A stretch of DNA of 64,000 nt from positions 47,470-111,469 of the forward strand of contig JBGOEJ010000011.1 of the NCBI GenBank assembly GCA_041446545.1, given 5' to 3'. Positions within the stretch are counted from its first letter, which is position 1. Every line of letters begins with the position of its first letter. A program made the position numbers and the translations under genes. The DNA comes from Fervidibacter canadensis (GTDB taxonomy: Bacteria > Armatimonadota > Fervidibacteria > Fervidibacterales > Fervidibacteraceae). Under the pieces are notes generated by a model. That model had not been told where the DNA came from. It was given only the letters and a program-made list of their open reading frames with translations, and made no database searches. Positions 1-8,558 of this stretch are shown piece after piece.

Positions 1-1659
1 AATCGGGGTGCACCGCTGTATCTGGCGCGCACGATTCGGGTGAAAGTTTTTGCGGATGGGCGATGGCAACAACCCGTCGGCGATGTGCGGATGAATTTCC
101 CGAATACCCTGCGGCGCAACATCAGTTGCCCTCGCATCGCCGCTGACGCAAAAGGTCGCATCTGGTTGCTCTTCCGCCACGCCACTAACCCCGACGGCTC
201 GCAAGAGAGTTGGACGAGTTACGCCGTCGTTTACGACGGCGAACAGTGGAGTGCGCCCATCATCTTGCCCCAATCCGTCAACATCCGAGAAATCAGCACG
301 GCGTTGGCATTAGTGCGTCGCCACACCTTGGTCGCTATCTACCCGTCCGATAAGCGCCCCGCAGGCACAGCATCGCGGTTGGACAGCGATTTGTTTGCGG
401 CTGTCTTGACATTGCCCGGCGAGGCGAAACCCCTCAAGTTGATGGAAGCGTCGGAGACGGAGGAAGGGCAATTGCCGATGCCCCTTGCGCCTCGCCGTCG
501 CCGCCAAGCCCGCTTGCGCCTTGTCGGTCAAGCCTACACGCCGATGGAAGTCGTTCATCCCGACGAAAAGCAAGACATCGCCCGCATGCGCTCCTTCCGA
601 TTGAAACTGGGTGGCAAAACTTACTTGCTTTTGCGGGGCGAATTCCATCGCCACTCCGAATTGACTGCCCATAGCGACGGACCCGACGGTTCCTTGGAAG
701 ACAACTGGCGCTATGCCCTTGACGCCGCCGATTTGGATTGGATGGGCTCAGGCGACCACGACAACGGCTTCCATCACGAGTATCTTTGGTGGTTGTCGCA
801 AAAGACCGCCGACCTCTTCAACCATCCGCCTCGCTTCCTCGCTATGTTCAGTTACGAGCGGAGCGTGGAATTTCCCAGCGGACACCGCAATGTGTTGTTT
901 GCCCAAAGAGGGATTCGCCCTTTGCCTCGTTTGGGTGGTGGGCAACGGCGGGAGTTGCTGATGGGCACGCCGGAAGCAGGAGCACCCGATGTCAAGATGC
1001 TTTACCGCTACCTGAAAACTTTCGGCGGCATTTGTGCCCCCCACACCTCGGCGACCGGCATGGGCACAGACTGGCGCGATAACGACCCTATCGTGGAACC
1101 TGTCGTGGAGATTTATCAGGGGCATCGGCAAAACTACGAGTATCTCGGTGCGCCGAGAAGCGCGACGAAAGCAGAAGAGTCCATCGGCGGTTGGCAACCG
1201 TCGGGATTCGTTTGGGAAGCCTTCAAGAAGGGTTACAAGTTGGGCTTTCAGTGCAGCAGCGACCATGTGAGCACCCACCTCAGTTACGCCGTCGTCTTCG
1301 CCGAAGCGCCGACACGGGAAGCCATCATAGACGCCTTCAAAAAACGCCATAGTTACGGGGCGACGGATAACATCCTTTTGGTCGTCACCTGCGGCGAGCA
1401 CTTGATGGGTGACGAGTTTTCCGTCAAAGAGCCACCGACCCTTGACATCTTCGTCGTCGGCACTTCCCCCATCGCCCGCCTCCACATCATCAAGGACTTC
1501 AAGCATGTCTACACGACCGAGCCGAAGCGGCGCGAAGTCAAATTGCGCTGGCAGGACAACGATGTCCAGAAGGGCAAAACGAGTTGGTATTATGTGCGGG
1601 TGGAGCAGGAAGACGGTCAACTGGCTTGGTCAAGCCCGATGTGGATTCGCTACGAGTGA
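1..1659 (+). CDS. PHP/DUF3604-like metal-dependent hydrolase, 5' partial
   Basis: The frame is open from base 1, so the gene starts upstream; the GTG at 40 is only the first internal start codon. The first ~190 residues look like the end of a beta-rich repeat domain. They are followed by a PHP-like metal-binding core: a GEFHRHSE segment, SGDHDNG, APHTSATGMGTDW and CSSDHVSTH, which together supply the His/Asp set expected to bind two or three metals. The last ~90 residues read like a small beta-sandwich. Proteins of this kind (DUF3604-like) are common in Planctomycetes and Armatimonadota; the substrate is unknown. The stop lies 47 bases before the next gene's start. Family resemblance is good; the reaction cannot be stated. 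Confidence 0.75.
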   Translation, partial: NRGAPLYLARTIRVKVFADGRWQQPVGDVRMNFPNTLRRNISCPRIAADAKGRIWLLFRHATNPDGSQESWTSYAVVYDGEQWSAPIILPQSVNIREISTALALVRRHTLVAIYPSDKRPAGTASRLDSDLFAAVLTLPGEAKPLKLMEASETEEGQLPMPLAPRRRRQARLRLVGQAYTPMEVVHPDEKQDIARMRSFRLKLGGKTYLLLRGEFHRHSELTAHSDGPDGSLEDNWRYALDAADLDWMGSGDHDNGFHHEYLWWLSQKTADLFNHPPRFLAMFSYERSVEFPSGHRNVLFAQRGIRPLPRLGGGQRRELLMGTPEAGAPDVKMLYRYLKTFGGICAPHTSATGMGTDWRDNDPIVEPVVEIYQGHRQNYEYLGAPRSATKAEESIGGWQPSGFVWEAFKKGYKLGFQCSSDHVSTHLSYAVVFAEAPTREAIIDAFKKRHSYGATDNILLVVTCGEHLMGDEFSVKEPPTLDIFVVGTSPIARLHIIKDFKHVYTTEPKRREVKLRWQDNDVQKGKTSWYYVRVEQEDGQLAWSSPMWIRYE

Positions 1660-1706
1660 CAGGGCATGGAAAAGAAAGGAGCGAGACACCGTAGGCGGTG
1701 ATTGGC

Positions 1707-4700
1707 ATGGGTGATGAACAAGAGCAATTGAGTCGGCGAGAAATTGCCTTCATCGGAGTGGTTGGAGGCGGGATTTTGCTCAATGCGCTGGGCATCTTTA
1801 AAACCTTGCCCGGCACGAATTTGGACACTGCCGTTTTGCTGACCGTCATCGGCGGCTGGCGGATTTTTTACGAGTCGTTTTCCGAGTTGCTTTTGCATCG
1901 GCGCATCGGCGCTGACTTTGCTGTTTCCCTCGCTGCCATCGCTGCCTTGCTTCTTGGCGAATACCTCACCGCTGCCGAAGTCATCTTCATCATGCTCATC
2001 GGCGGTGCACTGGAGCATTACGCCGTCGCAAAAACCCACAGCGCTTTGGAGAAGTTGCTGGAACTTGCCCCGAAAACTGCCCGAATCAAGCGGGGCGGTG
2101 ATGAGTCGGAAGTTCCGCTTGAGCAAGTCCAAGTCGGCGATGTTGTCGTCGTTCGTCCCGGCGAACGGATTCCTGTTGATGGCATCGTCATCGCCGGTCG
2201 CTCTTCGGTCAATCAAGCGCCCCTGACAGGTGAGTCCGTTCCCGTTGACAAAACCGTCGGCGATGAAGTCTTTGCGGGCACGCTCAATGAGTTCGGGGTT
2301 CTGGAAATTCGCACGGTGCAGGTCGGCGACGATACCAAGTTGGGGCAAATCGCCTACCTCGTTCGGGAAGCGCAGGAGGGGAAGGGCAAAGTCCAGCGCC
2401 TCGCCGACCGTTACGCCCAATGGTTTGTGCCTGTCTTGCTGATAGTCGGTGGGTTGACTTTCGTCTTTGTGCGGTTCGTTTTGGGGTTGGACGCTACTCA
2501 AACTTGGTTGCGGGTCGTCTCAGTGCTCGTTGTCGCTTGCCCTTGCGCGATGATTTTGGCGACGCCGACGGCGGTCGTGGCGGCATTGGGGCGATTGGCA
2601 CGCAGCGGCATTTTGGTCAAGGGCAGCGTCTATTTGGAGCAACTGGCTGAAGCGGATTGCCTCGCTTTGGACAAAACGGGCACTCTAACGGAAGGGCGAC
2701 CCAGATTGCAACGCATCATCCCACTCAACGGCATGGATGCAAACGAAGCCTTGCGGGTTGCCGCTGCTGCCGAGCAAACCTCCGAGCATGTTCTCGCCCG
2801 TGCCCTCGTGACGGCGGCGCGAGAACGCTCTTTGACCTTGCCTTCCGTTCAAGATTTTCAGGCGCTGCCTGGCTTGGGCGTTCGGGCAATGGTGGACGGT
2901 GCGACGGTGCTGGTGGGCAGTCGCAACTTTATCGCCGAGCAGATTGGCGAACTGGATGACGAAACCCAGCGCCTTTTGGACGAACTGGCGGAGCAAGGTT
3001 ACACGACGCTTTTGGGCGCTTGCGATGGCAGACCCTTCGCCATCTTTGCCCTTGCCGACCCACTGCGTTCGGAAGCGAGCCAAGTCATAGCGCAACTGAA
3101 AGCGCTGGGCATTCCCCACCTCGCATTGCTGACGGGCGACCATGCATCGGTGGCGAAGCGCATCGCCCAGCATGTGGGTATTGACGAAGTGCACGCTGAG
3201 TTGCTGCCGCAAGACAAGGTGGCAATCGTTCGGCGATGGCAGGGGCAAGGGCGAAAGGTGGCGATGGTCGGGGATGGCATCAACGATGCCCCCGTTTTGA
3301 CCGTTTCCGATGTGGGCATCGCTTTGGGTGGCATCGGGATGGACATCACCATTGACGCCGCCGACATCGTGTTGATGACCGACGATTTGCGCAAGTTGCC
3401 CGAAGCCATTGAAATCAGCCGTCGCACTTTGCGCACTATCCGCCAAAACCTTCTGCTTTTCGCCATCGGCGTCAACGCTTCGGGCGTCCTTTTGGCGGCG
3501 GCAGGCATCCTCAAACCTGTCGGCGCTGCCGTCATGCACCAAATCGCCTCCCTGCTTGTTGTCCTCAACTCGCTGCGTTTGCTGACAGATTTCCGCTTCG
3601 TTCGTGAGCCACTCCGACAGTGTTCGTCGCAACTTGTGGAAAGGCTTTCCGCCCGATGGGCAGCCCTTTGCGCCTTCACCTGCCATCACCCCCGCCTCGC
3701 CATTTCATTGGTCATCGGCTCATCGGTCATTTTCTGGCTTCTTTCGGGGATTTACTTCGTCCGTCCCGACGAAGTGGCACTCGTGCAGCGGTTTGGGCGT
3801 TTGGTCGCTGAAGATGTGCCGCCAGGCATTCACTACCGCTTGCCGACGCCCCTGACGAAATTGACGAAGGTGCGCAAGGGAGAAATTCGGCGGGTGGAGA
3901 TCGGCTTCCGCACCGTCCCACCAAAGCAGCGGGGTCAAGAGCCTTTCGCTTACGAATGGAACTTCCCACACCGATTTGGGCGCTACCGAAAAATTCCCGA
4001 CGAAGCCCTCATGGTTACGGGCGATGAGAATTTGGCGGCGGTCAACGCCGTCATCCACTACCGCATCGCCGACACCGCCGATTTCCTCTTTCGCATCAGT
4101 GCCCCCGATGAGTTGGTGCGGGTCGTCGGAGAGAGCGTCTTGCGGGAACTGATGGCGCAAGTGCCGTCGGATGCCGTTTTGGTGACGGAGCGGCAGAAGT
4201 TGGAAGTCGCCGCCCGCCAACGGCTGCAGGAACGGTTGGCAAGTTACCGTGCTGGCATCGCGATTGTCGCCGTGCGTTTGCAAGATGTCCATCCGCCGCT
4301 GGAAGTCGTCGGGGCGTTCCGACGGGTCGCCAGTGCGTTGGAAGAGAAACTGGCGATGGTCAATCAGGCGGAAGCCTACCGCAACGAGCAAATTCCGTTG
4401 GCAAAGGGGAAAGCCATCGCCCAAATCAAAAGCGCGGAAGCCTATCGGGTGCGGCGGGCTCTTCGTGCCATCGGGGAAGCCCAACGGTTTTTGATGCTGT
4501 CGGAAGTTTACGGTCAATTTCCTGAAGTGACGCAAGTGCGCCTTTACTTGGAAGCCATTGAGCAAACCTTGGCGGGAAAGCCGAAGGTCATCATGGACGC
4601 CCGACGGGTCGGGCGAAAGCAGATGCTTTTCGTGGACGAGAAAGGTTTGTCGCTGGGCGTGGCGGAAGCCGTCCAAAGTTTGCTCCAACAACAGCGACAT

Positions 4701-4730
4701 CAAACCCAAACGCCCATGCCGCCGCATTGA
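1707..4730 (+). CDS. Fusion of P1B-type metal-transporting ATPase and HflK-like SPFH domain
   Basis: About 1007 residues in one uninterrupted frame. Residues 1-650 are a P1B ATPase: membrane segments without an N-terminal CxxC domain, TGES actuator loop (LTGESVPVD), CPC metal site at residues 278-280, phosphorylation motif DKTGT at D322, and hinge GDGINDAP. The nucleotide-binding SEHP motif reads SEHV. The NQAPLTGES segment resembles Zn/Cd pumps, but the last membrane helix has MHQIAS where those pumps carry an Asp, so the metal is undecided. From about residue 665 a further membrane helix leads into an SPFH domain (YFVRPDEVALVQRFG) with an Ala/Glu-rich helical tail, as in HflK. The ATG at 1707 is chosen because GGCGGTGA sits 5 nt before it; a GTG at 1698 is possible. 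Two more SPFH genes follow. Confidence 0.88.
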   Translation: MGDEQEQLSRREIAFIGVVGGGILLNALGIFKTLPGTNLDTAVLLTVIGGWRIFYESFSELLLHRRIGADFAVSLAAIAALLLGEYLTAAEVIFIMLIGGALEHYAVAKTHSALEKLLELAPKTARIKRGGDESEVPLEQVQVGDVVVVRPGERIPVDGIVIAGRSSVNQAPLTGESVPVDKTVGDEVFAGTLNEFGVLEIRTVQVGDDTKLGQIAYLVREAQEGKGKVQRLADRYAQWFVPVLLIVGGLTFVFVRFVLGLDATQTWLRVVSVLVVACPCAMILATPTAVVAALGRLARSGILVKGSVYLEQLAEADCLALDKTGTLTEGRPRLQRIIPLNGMDANEALRVAAAAEQTSEHVLARALVTAARERSLTLPSVQDFQALPGLGVRAMVDGATVLVGSRNFIAEQIGELDDETQRLLDELAEQGYTTLLGACDGRPFAIFALADPLRSEASQVIAQLKALGIPHLALLTGDHASVAKRIAQHVGIDEVHAELLPQDKVAIVRRWQGQGRKVAMVGDGINDAPVLTVSDVGIALGGIGMDITIDAADIVLMTDDLRKLPEAIEISRRTLRTIRQNLLLFAIGVNASGVLLAAAGILKPVGAAVMHQIASLLVVLNSLRLLTDFRFVREPLRQCSSQLVERLSARWAALCAFTCHHPRLAISLVIGSSVIFWLLSGIYFVRPDEVALVQRFGRLVAEDVPPGIHYRLPTPLTKLTKVRKGEIRRVEIGFRTVPPKQRGQEPFAYEWNFPHRFGRYRKIPDEALMVTGDENLAAVNAVIHYRIADTADFLFRISAPDELVRVVGESVLRELMAQVPSDAVLVTERQKLEVAARQRLQERLASYRAGIAIVAVRLQDVHPPLEVVGAFRRVASALEEKLAMVNQAEAYRNEQIPLAKGKAIAQIKSAEAYRVRRALRAIGEAQRFLMLSEVYGQFPEVTQVRLYLEAIEQTLAGKPKVIMDARRVGRKQMLFVDEKGLSLGVAEAVQSLLQQQRHQTQTPMPPH

Positions 4731-4752
4731 AGCGACAAAGGGGTGAAAAGGG

Positions 4753-5691
4753 ATGAGCGAATTGGTGAAACGACGGATGGCGCAAGTTGCATCGGCAGTG
4801 GTGATAGTCTTGCTGATTGCCCGATGCTTTTTCACGGTGGACGAGACGGAGTGGGCGATGGTCGTGCGGTTTGGGAGATTGGTGCGGGTCGTCGGTGATG
4901 CGGGGTTGCACCTTCGGTTGCCGATAGACAGCGTCCGCAAGTTTGATAAGCGCCTGCAAATCTACAACCCGCCTGCGACAGAGATGCTCACGGGCGACAA
5001 AAAGAACCTCGTCGTGGATGCCTTCGTCGTCTGGCGCATCGCTGACCCTGTCCGCTTCCTGCAAAGCGTCGGCGATAACTTGGGGGCGGAAGCGCGGTTG
5101 CACGATTTGGTCTGGTCGGAGTTGGCGGCGGCGATGGGCAATTACGAGTTGGGTCGTTTGGTCGCCGTCCGATCAGAAGTTGCCGACAACGGGGAGCGGA
5201 CGGCGCTGACGGAACTGGCGGAATCGGTGCGGGAGCGATGTCGCCCAGATGCCTTTCGCCTTTACGGGATTGAGTTGGTGGATGTTCGGCTTAAGCGGCT
5301 CAACTTCCCCGAACAGAACAAAGAAGCCGTCTTTGCCCGCATGCGGGCGGAACGGGAACGCATCGCCAAGCGCTACTTGGCGGAAGGCGAAGAGATTGCC
5401 ACCCGCATCAAGGCGGAAGCTGACCGAGAGAAAGAACGCATCCTCGCCGATGCCTATCGGCAGGCGGAGCGCATCAAGGGCGAAGGGGATGCCGAAGCCG
5501 CTCGCATCTACGGTCAAGCCTTCTCCCGCGACCCGCAGTTTTACAAGATGCTTCGGACGCTGGACGCCTACAAAAAAGCCCTTGACAACAAGACGACAGT
5601 CGTGCTTTCCGCAGATTCGGAATTTTTGAAGTTGCTGACACAAGGACGGGAAACGACGGACAAGTGGGCAGGTAGGCAGATGGGCAGGTAG
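4753..5691 (+). CDS. HflC-like SPFH (stomatin/prohibitin) membrane protein
   Basis: 312 residues: an N-terminal membrane helix (about 10-28), then an SPFH core beginning FTVDETEWAMVVRFGRL, with TGDKKNLVVDAFVVWRI as in HflC, and a long charged helix rich in Ala, Glu and Arg ending near residue 280. HflC normally pairs with HflK to form a membrane cage around FtsH; no ftsH is seen nearby. It lies 22 nt after the fusion gene, so it could assemble with that gene's SPFH tail and with the third SPFH protein at 6257. The last eight residues (WAGRQMGR) are encoded inside an 8-nt periodic repeat (5663-5694), so the C-terminus seems to have been extended into repeat DNA. Confidence 0.85.
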   Translation: MSELVKRRMAQVASAVVIVLLIARCFFTVDETEWAMVVRFGRLVRVVGDAGLHLRLPIDSVRKFDKRLQIYNPPATEMLTGDKKNLVVDAFVVWRIADPVRFLQSVGDNLGAEARLHDLVWSELAAAMGNYELGRLVAVRSEVADNGERTALTELAESVRERCRPDAFRLYGIELVDVRLKRLNFPEQNKEAVFARMRAERERIAKRYLAEGEEIATRIKAEADREKERILADAYRQAERIKGEGDAEAARIYGQAFSRDPQFYKMLRTLDAYKKALDNKTTVVLSADSEFLKLLTQGRETTDKWAGRQMGR

Positions 5692-5694
5692 AGA
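5663..5694 (+). repeat. 8-nt periodic intergenic repeat, left inverted-repeat copy
   Basis: Four consecutive 8-mers AAGTGGGC, AGGTAGGC, AGATGGGC and AGGTAGAG. Bases 5665-5686 form an imperfect inverted repeat (20 of 22 matches) with 6216-6237 on the far side of the four-helix-bundle gene. The repeat overlaps the end of the HflC-like gene. Related arrays occur at about 5779, 6209, 21106, 58758 and 63602. Confidence 0.7.
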
Positions 5695-5778
5695 TAGACC
5701 CTGAACGAAGTGCGGCGAATTGGAGAGTTGCTTAACGCAAACGATTGATAAGGACTTAGCGATACGGCAAGAGTATTC

Positions 5779-5803
5779 TGCCCAACTGCCTACTGCCTGA
5801 AGG
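5779..5803 (-). repeat. Short copy of the 8-nt periodic repeat
   Basis: TGCCCAACTGCCTACTGCC matches the right-hand copy at 6216-6237 with small gaps and has the same orientation. It sits just before the ribosome-binding site of the four-helix-bundle gene, so the 125-nt spacer 5692-5816 is partly built of this repeat. Confidence 0.5.
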
Positions 5804-5816
5804 CGAGGTGACACAA

Positions 5817-6201
5817 ATGGCGGAAGCGGAAATTCGCTCATACCGAGACTTGAAGGTTTGGCAAGAGGCAAGGGAGTTGGCTGAACGATGTTTCCGAGCG
5901 ACGCATCATTTTCCGAAGAGCGAAATGTTCGGTTTAGTGACACAAATTCGCCGCGCCGCTGCTTCTGTCGCTGCTAACATCGCTGAAGGTTATGGGAGAG
6001 AGTCAAGGGGCGAATGTTTGCAATTTCTGCGCGTCGCTCAGGGCTCTTTGAAAGAATTGGAAAACCTATTTGCTGCTTGCGCATCGCGTAGGGTTTCTCT
6101 CCGAAAGCAATCTTGGTCACCTTTTGAGCATGTGCGAGAAGGTGGGCAAAATGTTGCATCGTCGCATCCGTTCCCTGCAACAGTTTGCCAAACGCCGTTG
6201 A
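5817..6201 (+). pseudogene. Four-helix-bundle protein (23S rRNA IVS-type family), frameshifted
   Basis: The frame starts like the four-helix-bundle/IVS proteins: SYRDLKVWQEARELA, then RRAAASVAANIAEGYGR and QGSLKELE. After LKELE the frame runs into unrelated sequence ending at 6215. Removing one A from the AAAA at 6061-6064 restores the family ending (TYLLLAHRVGFLSESNLG and so on) to a stop at 6199-6201, giving 127 residues, the usual length. ATG 5817 has GAGGTGA 5 nt upstream; a GTG at 5808 lies inside that site. The family is scattered through bacterial genomes and sometimes sits within rRNA intervening sequences; its function is unclear. Here it is inserted between two SPFH genes and flanked by inverted repeats, which suggests separate acquisition. 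Confidence 0.82.
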
Positions 6202-6208
6202 ATCCCTC

Positions 6209-6238
6209 TGCCTAATGCCCACCTGCCTATCTGCCCAA
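6209..6238 (-). repeat. 8-nt periodic repeat, right inverted-repeat copy
   Basis: Units GCCCACCT, GCCTATCT and GCCCAAAA. Bases 6216-6237 are the inverted partner of 5665-5686. The repeat fills the spacer between the repaired stop of the four-helix-bundle gene and the next ribosome-binding site. Confidence 0.65.
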
Positions 6239-6256
6239 AACCGAGGTGAAAGCCAA

Positions 6257-7153
6257 ATGTTGCGATGGTTATTGACTTGCATCGCACTTTACTTGCTCGC
6301 TGGCTTCTACATCGTCGGGAGCGACGAGGTTGGTGTCGTGCGCCTGTTCGGACGAGTTTGGCAAAACCGAGTGCCTTCAGGTTTGCATTACCGACCGCCT
6401 TTTCCCTTCACGAGGTTGGACAAAGTGAAGGTGCGTCAAGTCAGGCGGGTAACCGTCGGCATGGAAGCGGCTGATTTGGTCGTTGGGCGACAAGCCAACC
6501 CATTGCAAGCGCAATTTTTAACGGGCGACCAAAACATCCTTATCGTGCGCGCCGTCGTCCAATTCTCCGTCCACGACCCCGTCCGTTTCCTTTTTGCGGC
6601 ATCCGACGCCGAGGGCATTGTTCGGCGGGTCGTGGAAGCAGTGTTGGCGGAAGAGGTGGCACAAATGCCTGTGGACGAAGCGATGACGACGGGCAAGATT
6701 GCCCTGCAAAATCGGGCGCAAAGGAAGGCGCAACGGATTTTGGATGGGCGTTACCGCCTTGGAGTCACCCTTGTTGCCGTCACTTTGGAACGGATCGCCC
6801 CGCCTGATCCCGTCAAGGAGGCTTTTGAAGCCGTGACGCAAGCGCGCCAGACACGCCATCGCCGCCTTTTGGAAGCCCAAACCTACGCCAACACCGTCCT
6901 ACCGCAGGCGCGGGGGGAAGCCCAACGCCTCATCAACGAAGCCCTCGCTTATCGGGAGCGACGCATCGCTGAAGCGAAGGGCGATGCCGCCCGCTTTTTG
7001 GCGCTTTGGTCGGAGTATCGCAAGGCGAAGGATGTGACGGCAGCCCGGCTTTACCTTGAGACGATGGAGGAAATCTTGCCTCGCTTGAAAAAAGTCATCG
7101 TGGACACCCAAAGCGGTCAATTGGATGTCGGGATGGTGCGCCGCCAACCGTAG
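6257..7153 (+). CDS. HflK-like SPFH membrane protein
   Basis: 298 residues when started at ATG 6257, which has GAGGTGAA 6 nt upstream. An N-terminal membrane helix (LLTCIALYLLAGFYIVG) is followed by an SPFH core (GSDEVGVVRLFGR, then FLTGDQNILIVRAVVQFSV) and a helical tail with ARGEAQRLINEA and RIAEAKGDAARFLAL, as in HflK. This is the third SPFH unit in 5.5 kb. With the SPFH tail of the ATPase fusion and the HflC-like protein it could form a mixed membrane ring. Its partners and any link to FtsH are inference; the SPFH family assignment is firm. Confidence 0.85.
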   Translation: MLRWLLTCIALYLLAGFYIVGSDEVGVVRLFGRVWQNRVPSGLHYRPPFPFTRLDKVKVRQVRRVTVGMEAADLVVGRQANPLQAQFLTGDQNILIVRAVVQFSVHDPVRFLFAASDAEGIVRRVVEAVLAEEVAQMPVDEAMTTGKIALQNRAQRKAQRILDGRYRLGVTLVAVTLERIAPPDPVKEAFEAVTQARQTRHRRLLEAQTYANTVLPQARGEAQRLINEALAYRERRIAEAKGDAARFLALWSEYRKAKDVTAARLYLETMEEILPRLKKVIVDTQSGQLDVGMVRRQP

Positions 7154-7164
7154 GTGGAAAAGGG

Positions 7165-7638
7165 ATGGAGCGACAACCCCGTTGGCTTCCGATGCTCGTC
7201 ACTGCCTTCGTGTTGGGCGCTCTCGTTTGGTGGACGCAGCGGCGAGGCGTTCCACCGCCGACGGAAACGCAACCTGATGCCGTGATTTGGGCGATGGTGC
7301 GAGCCTGTCGGGAAGGCGACTCCCGCCGTTACTTGGATTGCTTTGCGGGCAAGTTGCGGGAGCGTTTGGAGAAGGTGGCGCAAGAGCAAGGTGACCACGC
7401 TTTCTCAACTTCCCTGCGGCAAATGATCGCTCCTGTCAAAGGCATCACCGTCTTTGAGCCGAAAAAAGATGGGCAAGGGGATTGGCGCATTGTCGCCGAG
7501 TTTGTGTTCGCTGACCGAACGGAGCGGCAAACTTTCCATGTCCGTCAAGTCGGTGGCGTGTGGAAGATTGTCAGCATAGAGGCGGCGCGCCCCGTGCCTG
7601 TCCTGATCCCTTACGGGACGCCCGTGAAAGGGCTTTAG
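7165..7638 (+). CDS. Membrane-anchored protein of unknown function
   Basis: 157 residues: one N-terminal membrane helix (about 8-24), a Pro-rich linker, then a compact alpha/beta domain of about 115 residues. The ending (GDWRIVAEFVFADRTERQT, then VWKIVSIE) has the look of NTF2/SnoaL-like or DUF4878-like folds, in which a curved sheet follows a helix pair; that is a guess from pattern only. It begins 11 nt after the HflK-like gene, probably in the same transcript, so it may be an accessory of the SPFH assembly on the outer face of the membrane. Confidence 0.6.
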   Translation: MERQPRWLPMLVTAFVLGALVWWTQRRGVPPPTETQPDAVIWAMVRACREGDSRRYLDCFAGKLRERLEKVAQEQGDHAFSTSLRQMIAPVKGITVFEPKKDGQGDWRIVAEFVFADRTERQTFHVRQVGGVWKIVSIEAARPVPVLIPYGTPVKGL

Positions 7639-7716
7639 CCGATCAGGATAGGGCAAGGAAGAGGCGGGTAAAAAGGGGGCGGCGTTTCGGCAGGCGACGG
7701 AGCGAGGTGATGACCG

Positions 7717-8538
7717 ATGCCGTTGCGCATCGCAACCCGCGAGCCAGAAACAGGTGTCATTGTCGTGGAGTTGCAAGGCACTTTGGATGCCGCCGTGCAA
7801 GACGAAGTGAGGGAAGCGTTAGGCGATGCCCTTCGCCGGGCGGAGCGGGGGGTGGTCGTCGTCTTGGATGGCGTGGATTTCATGGACAGTTCGGGCATCG
7901 GGGCATTGATGCGGGCATGGGGTGAGGCGGAAAACAACGGGCTGAAGTTCGCTGTCGTCCTTCGGCAACCTCGGTTACGCAAGTTGCTGGAAACCCTCGG
8001 CTTATTGGACACCTTGCCCAACTTCCCGACCGTCAGCGATGCCTTGACAGAATGGCGGATAGCGGAAGAGCGGGAACGCTTGGAGGTTCAGCCCCTCACG
8101 CCTCAACCGTCGGTCAGCGAGCGGGCGAAGGCGCCTGTCGGACCGCCGCCGACCGCTACGCAGTGGCGGATGGAGTTGCAATTGGCATGCGAACCGGAAT
8201 TGATTGCCGTTGCCCGTTTGGCGTGCGCCACCTTCGCATCGCAACTGGGGTTTGGCTTGGACGAAGTGGAGGACATCAAATTGGCGGTTTCGGAAGCGTG
8301 CACCAATGTCGTTCAGCACGCTTATGAGGATCGGCAGGGCAAACATTTCACCATCTGTTGCTGGGCGGAGCAGAACGCTCTTGTCATTGAGGTGCGGGAT
8401 GTGGGACGGGGCATTCCCAGCGGGGCACGCACCAATTTGGGGACGATGATTATGCGGGCGGTCATGGACGAAGTGATCCTGCAGTCCGCTGAGGGGCAAG
8501 GGACAATCGTCCGAATGGTCAAGCGCCGAGTCGGTTGA
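7717..8538 (+). CDS. Fused STAS antagonist and serine-kinase anti-sigma factor (RsbV-RsbW type)
   Basis: 273 residues. Residues 1-105 are a STAS domain with the phosphorylation segment DSSGI at 57-61. After a Pro-rich linker (about 125-150) comes a GHKL ATPase of the RsbW/SpoIIAB kind: N box VSEACTNVVQHAY, G1 box VRDVGRGIP, then LGTMIMRAVMDEV. In the usual partner switch these are two opposed proteins: the kinase binds sigma or phosphorylates the antagonist. Here they share one chain, immediately before a SigB/F-type sigma factor whose start lies about 20 nt downstream. Start ATG 7717 has GAGGTGA upstream. Domain calls are secure; how the fused module switches is unknown. Confidence 0.88.
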   Translation: MPLRIATREPETGVIVVELQGTLDAAVQDEVREALGDALRRAERGVVVVLDGVDFMDSSGIGALMRAWGEAENNGLKFAVVLRQPRLRKLLETLGLLDTLPNFPTVSDALTEWRIAEERERLEVQPLTPQPSVSERAKAPVGPPPTATQWRMELQLACEPELIAVARLACATFASQLGFGLDEVEDIKLAVSEACTNVVQHAYEDRQGKHFTICCWAEQNALVIEVRDVGRGIPSGARTNLGTMIMRAVMDEVILQSAEGQGTIVRMVKRRVG

Positions 8539-8558
8539 CAAAAATGGGGGCGGGGGCG

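Noticed and set aside
2685..3689. Long open frame on the minus strand opposite the P1B ATPase
   Set aside because: It mirrors a gene with clear motifs, has no ribosome-binding site and no recognisable domain. Many such antisense frames occur in this GC-rich DNA.
6061..6064. Programmed frameshift in the four-helix-bundle gene
   Set aside because: The shift is opposite in sign and context to the GAAAAAC sites; four A's are a poor slip site, and the gene family is prone to decay.
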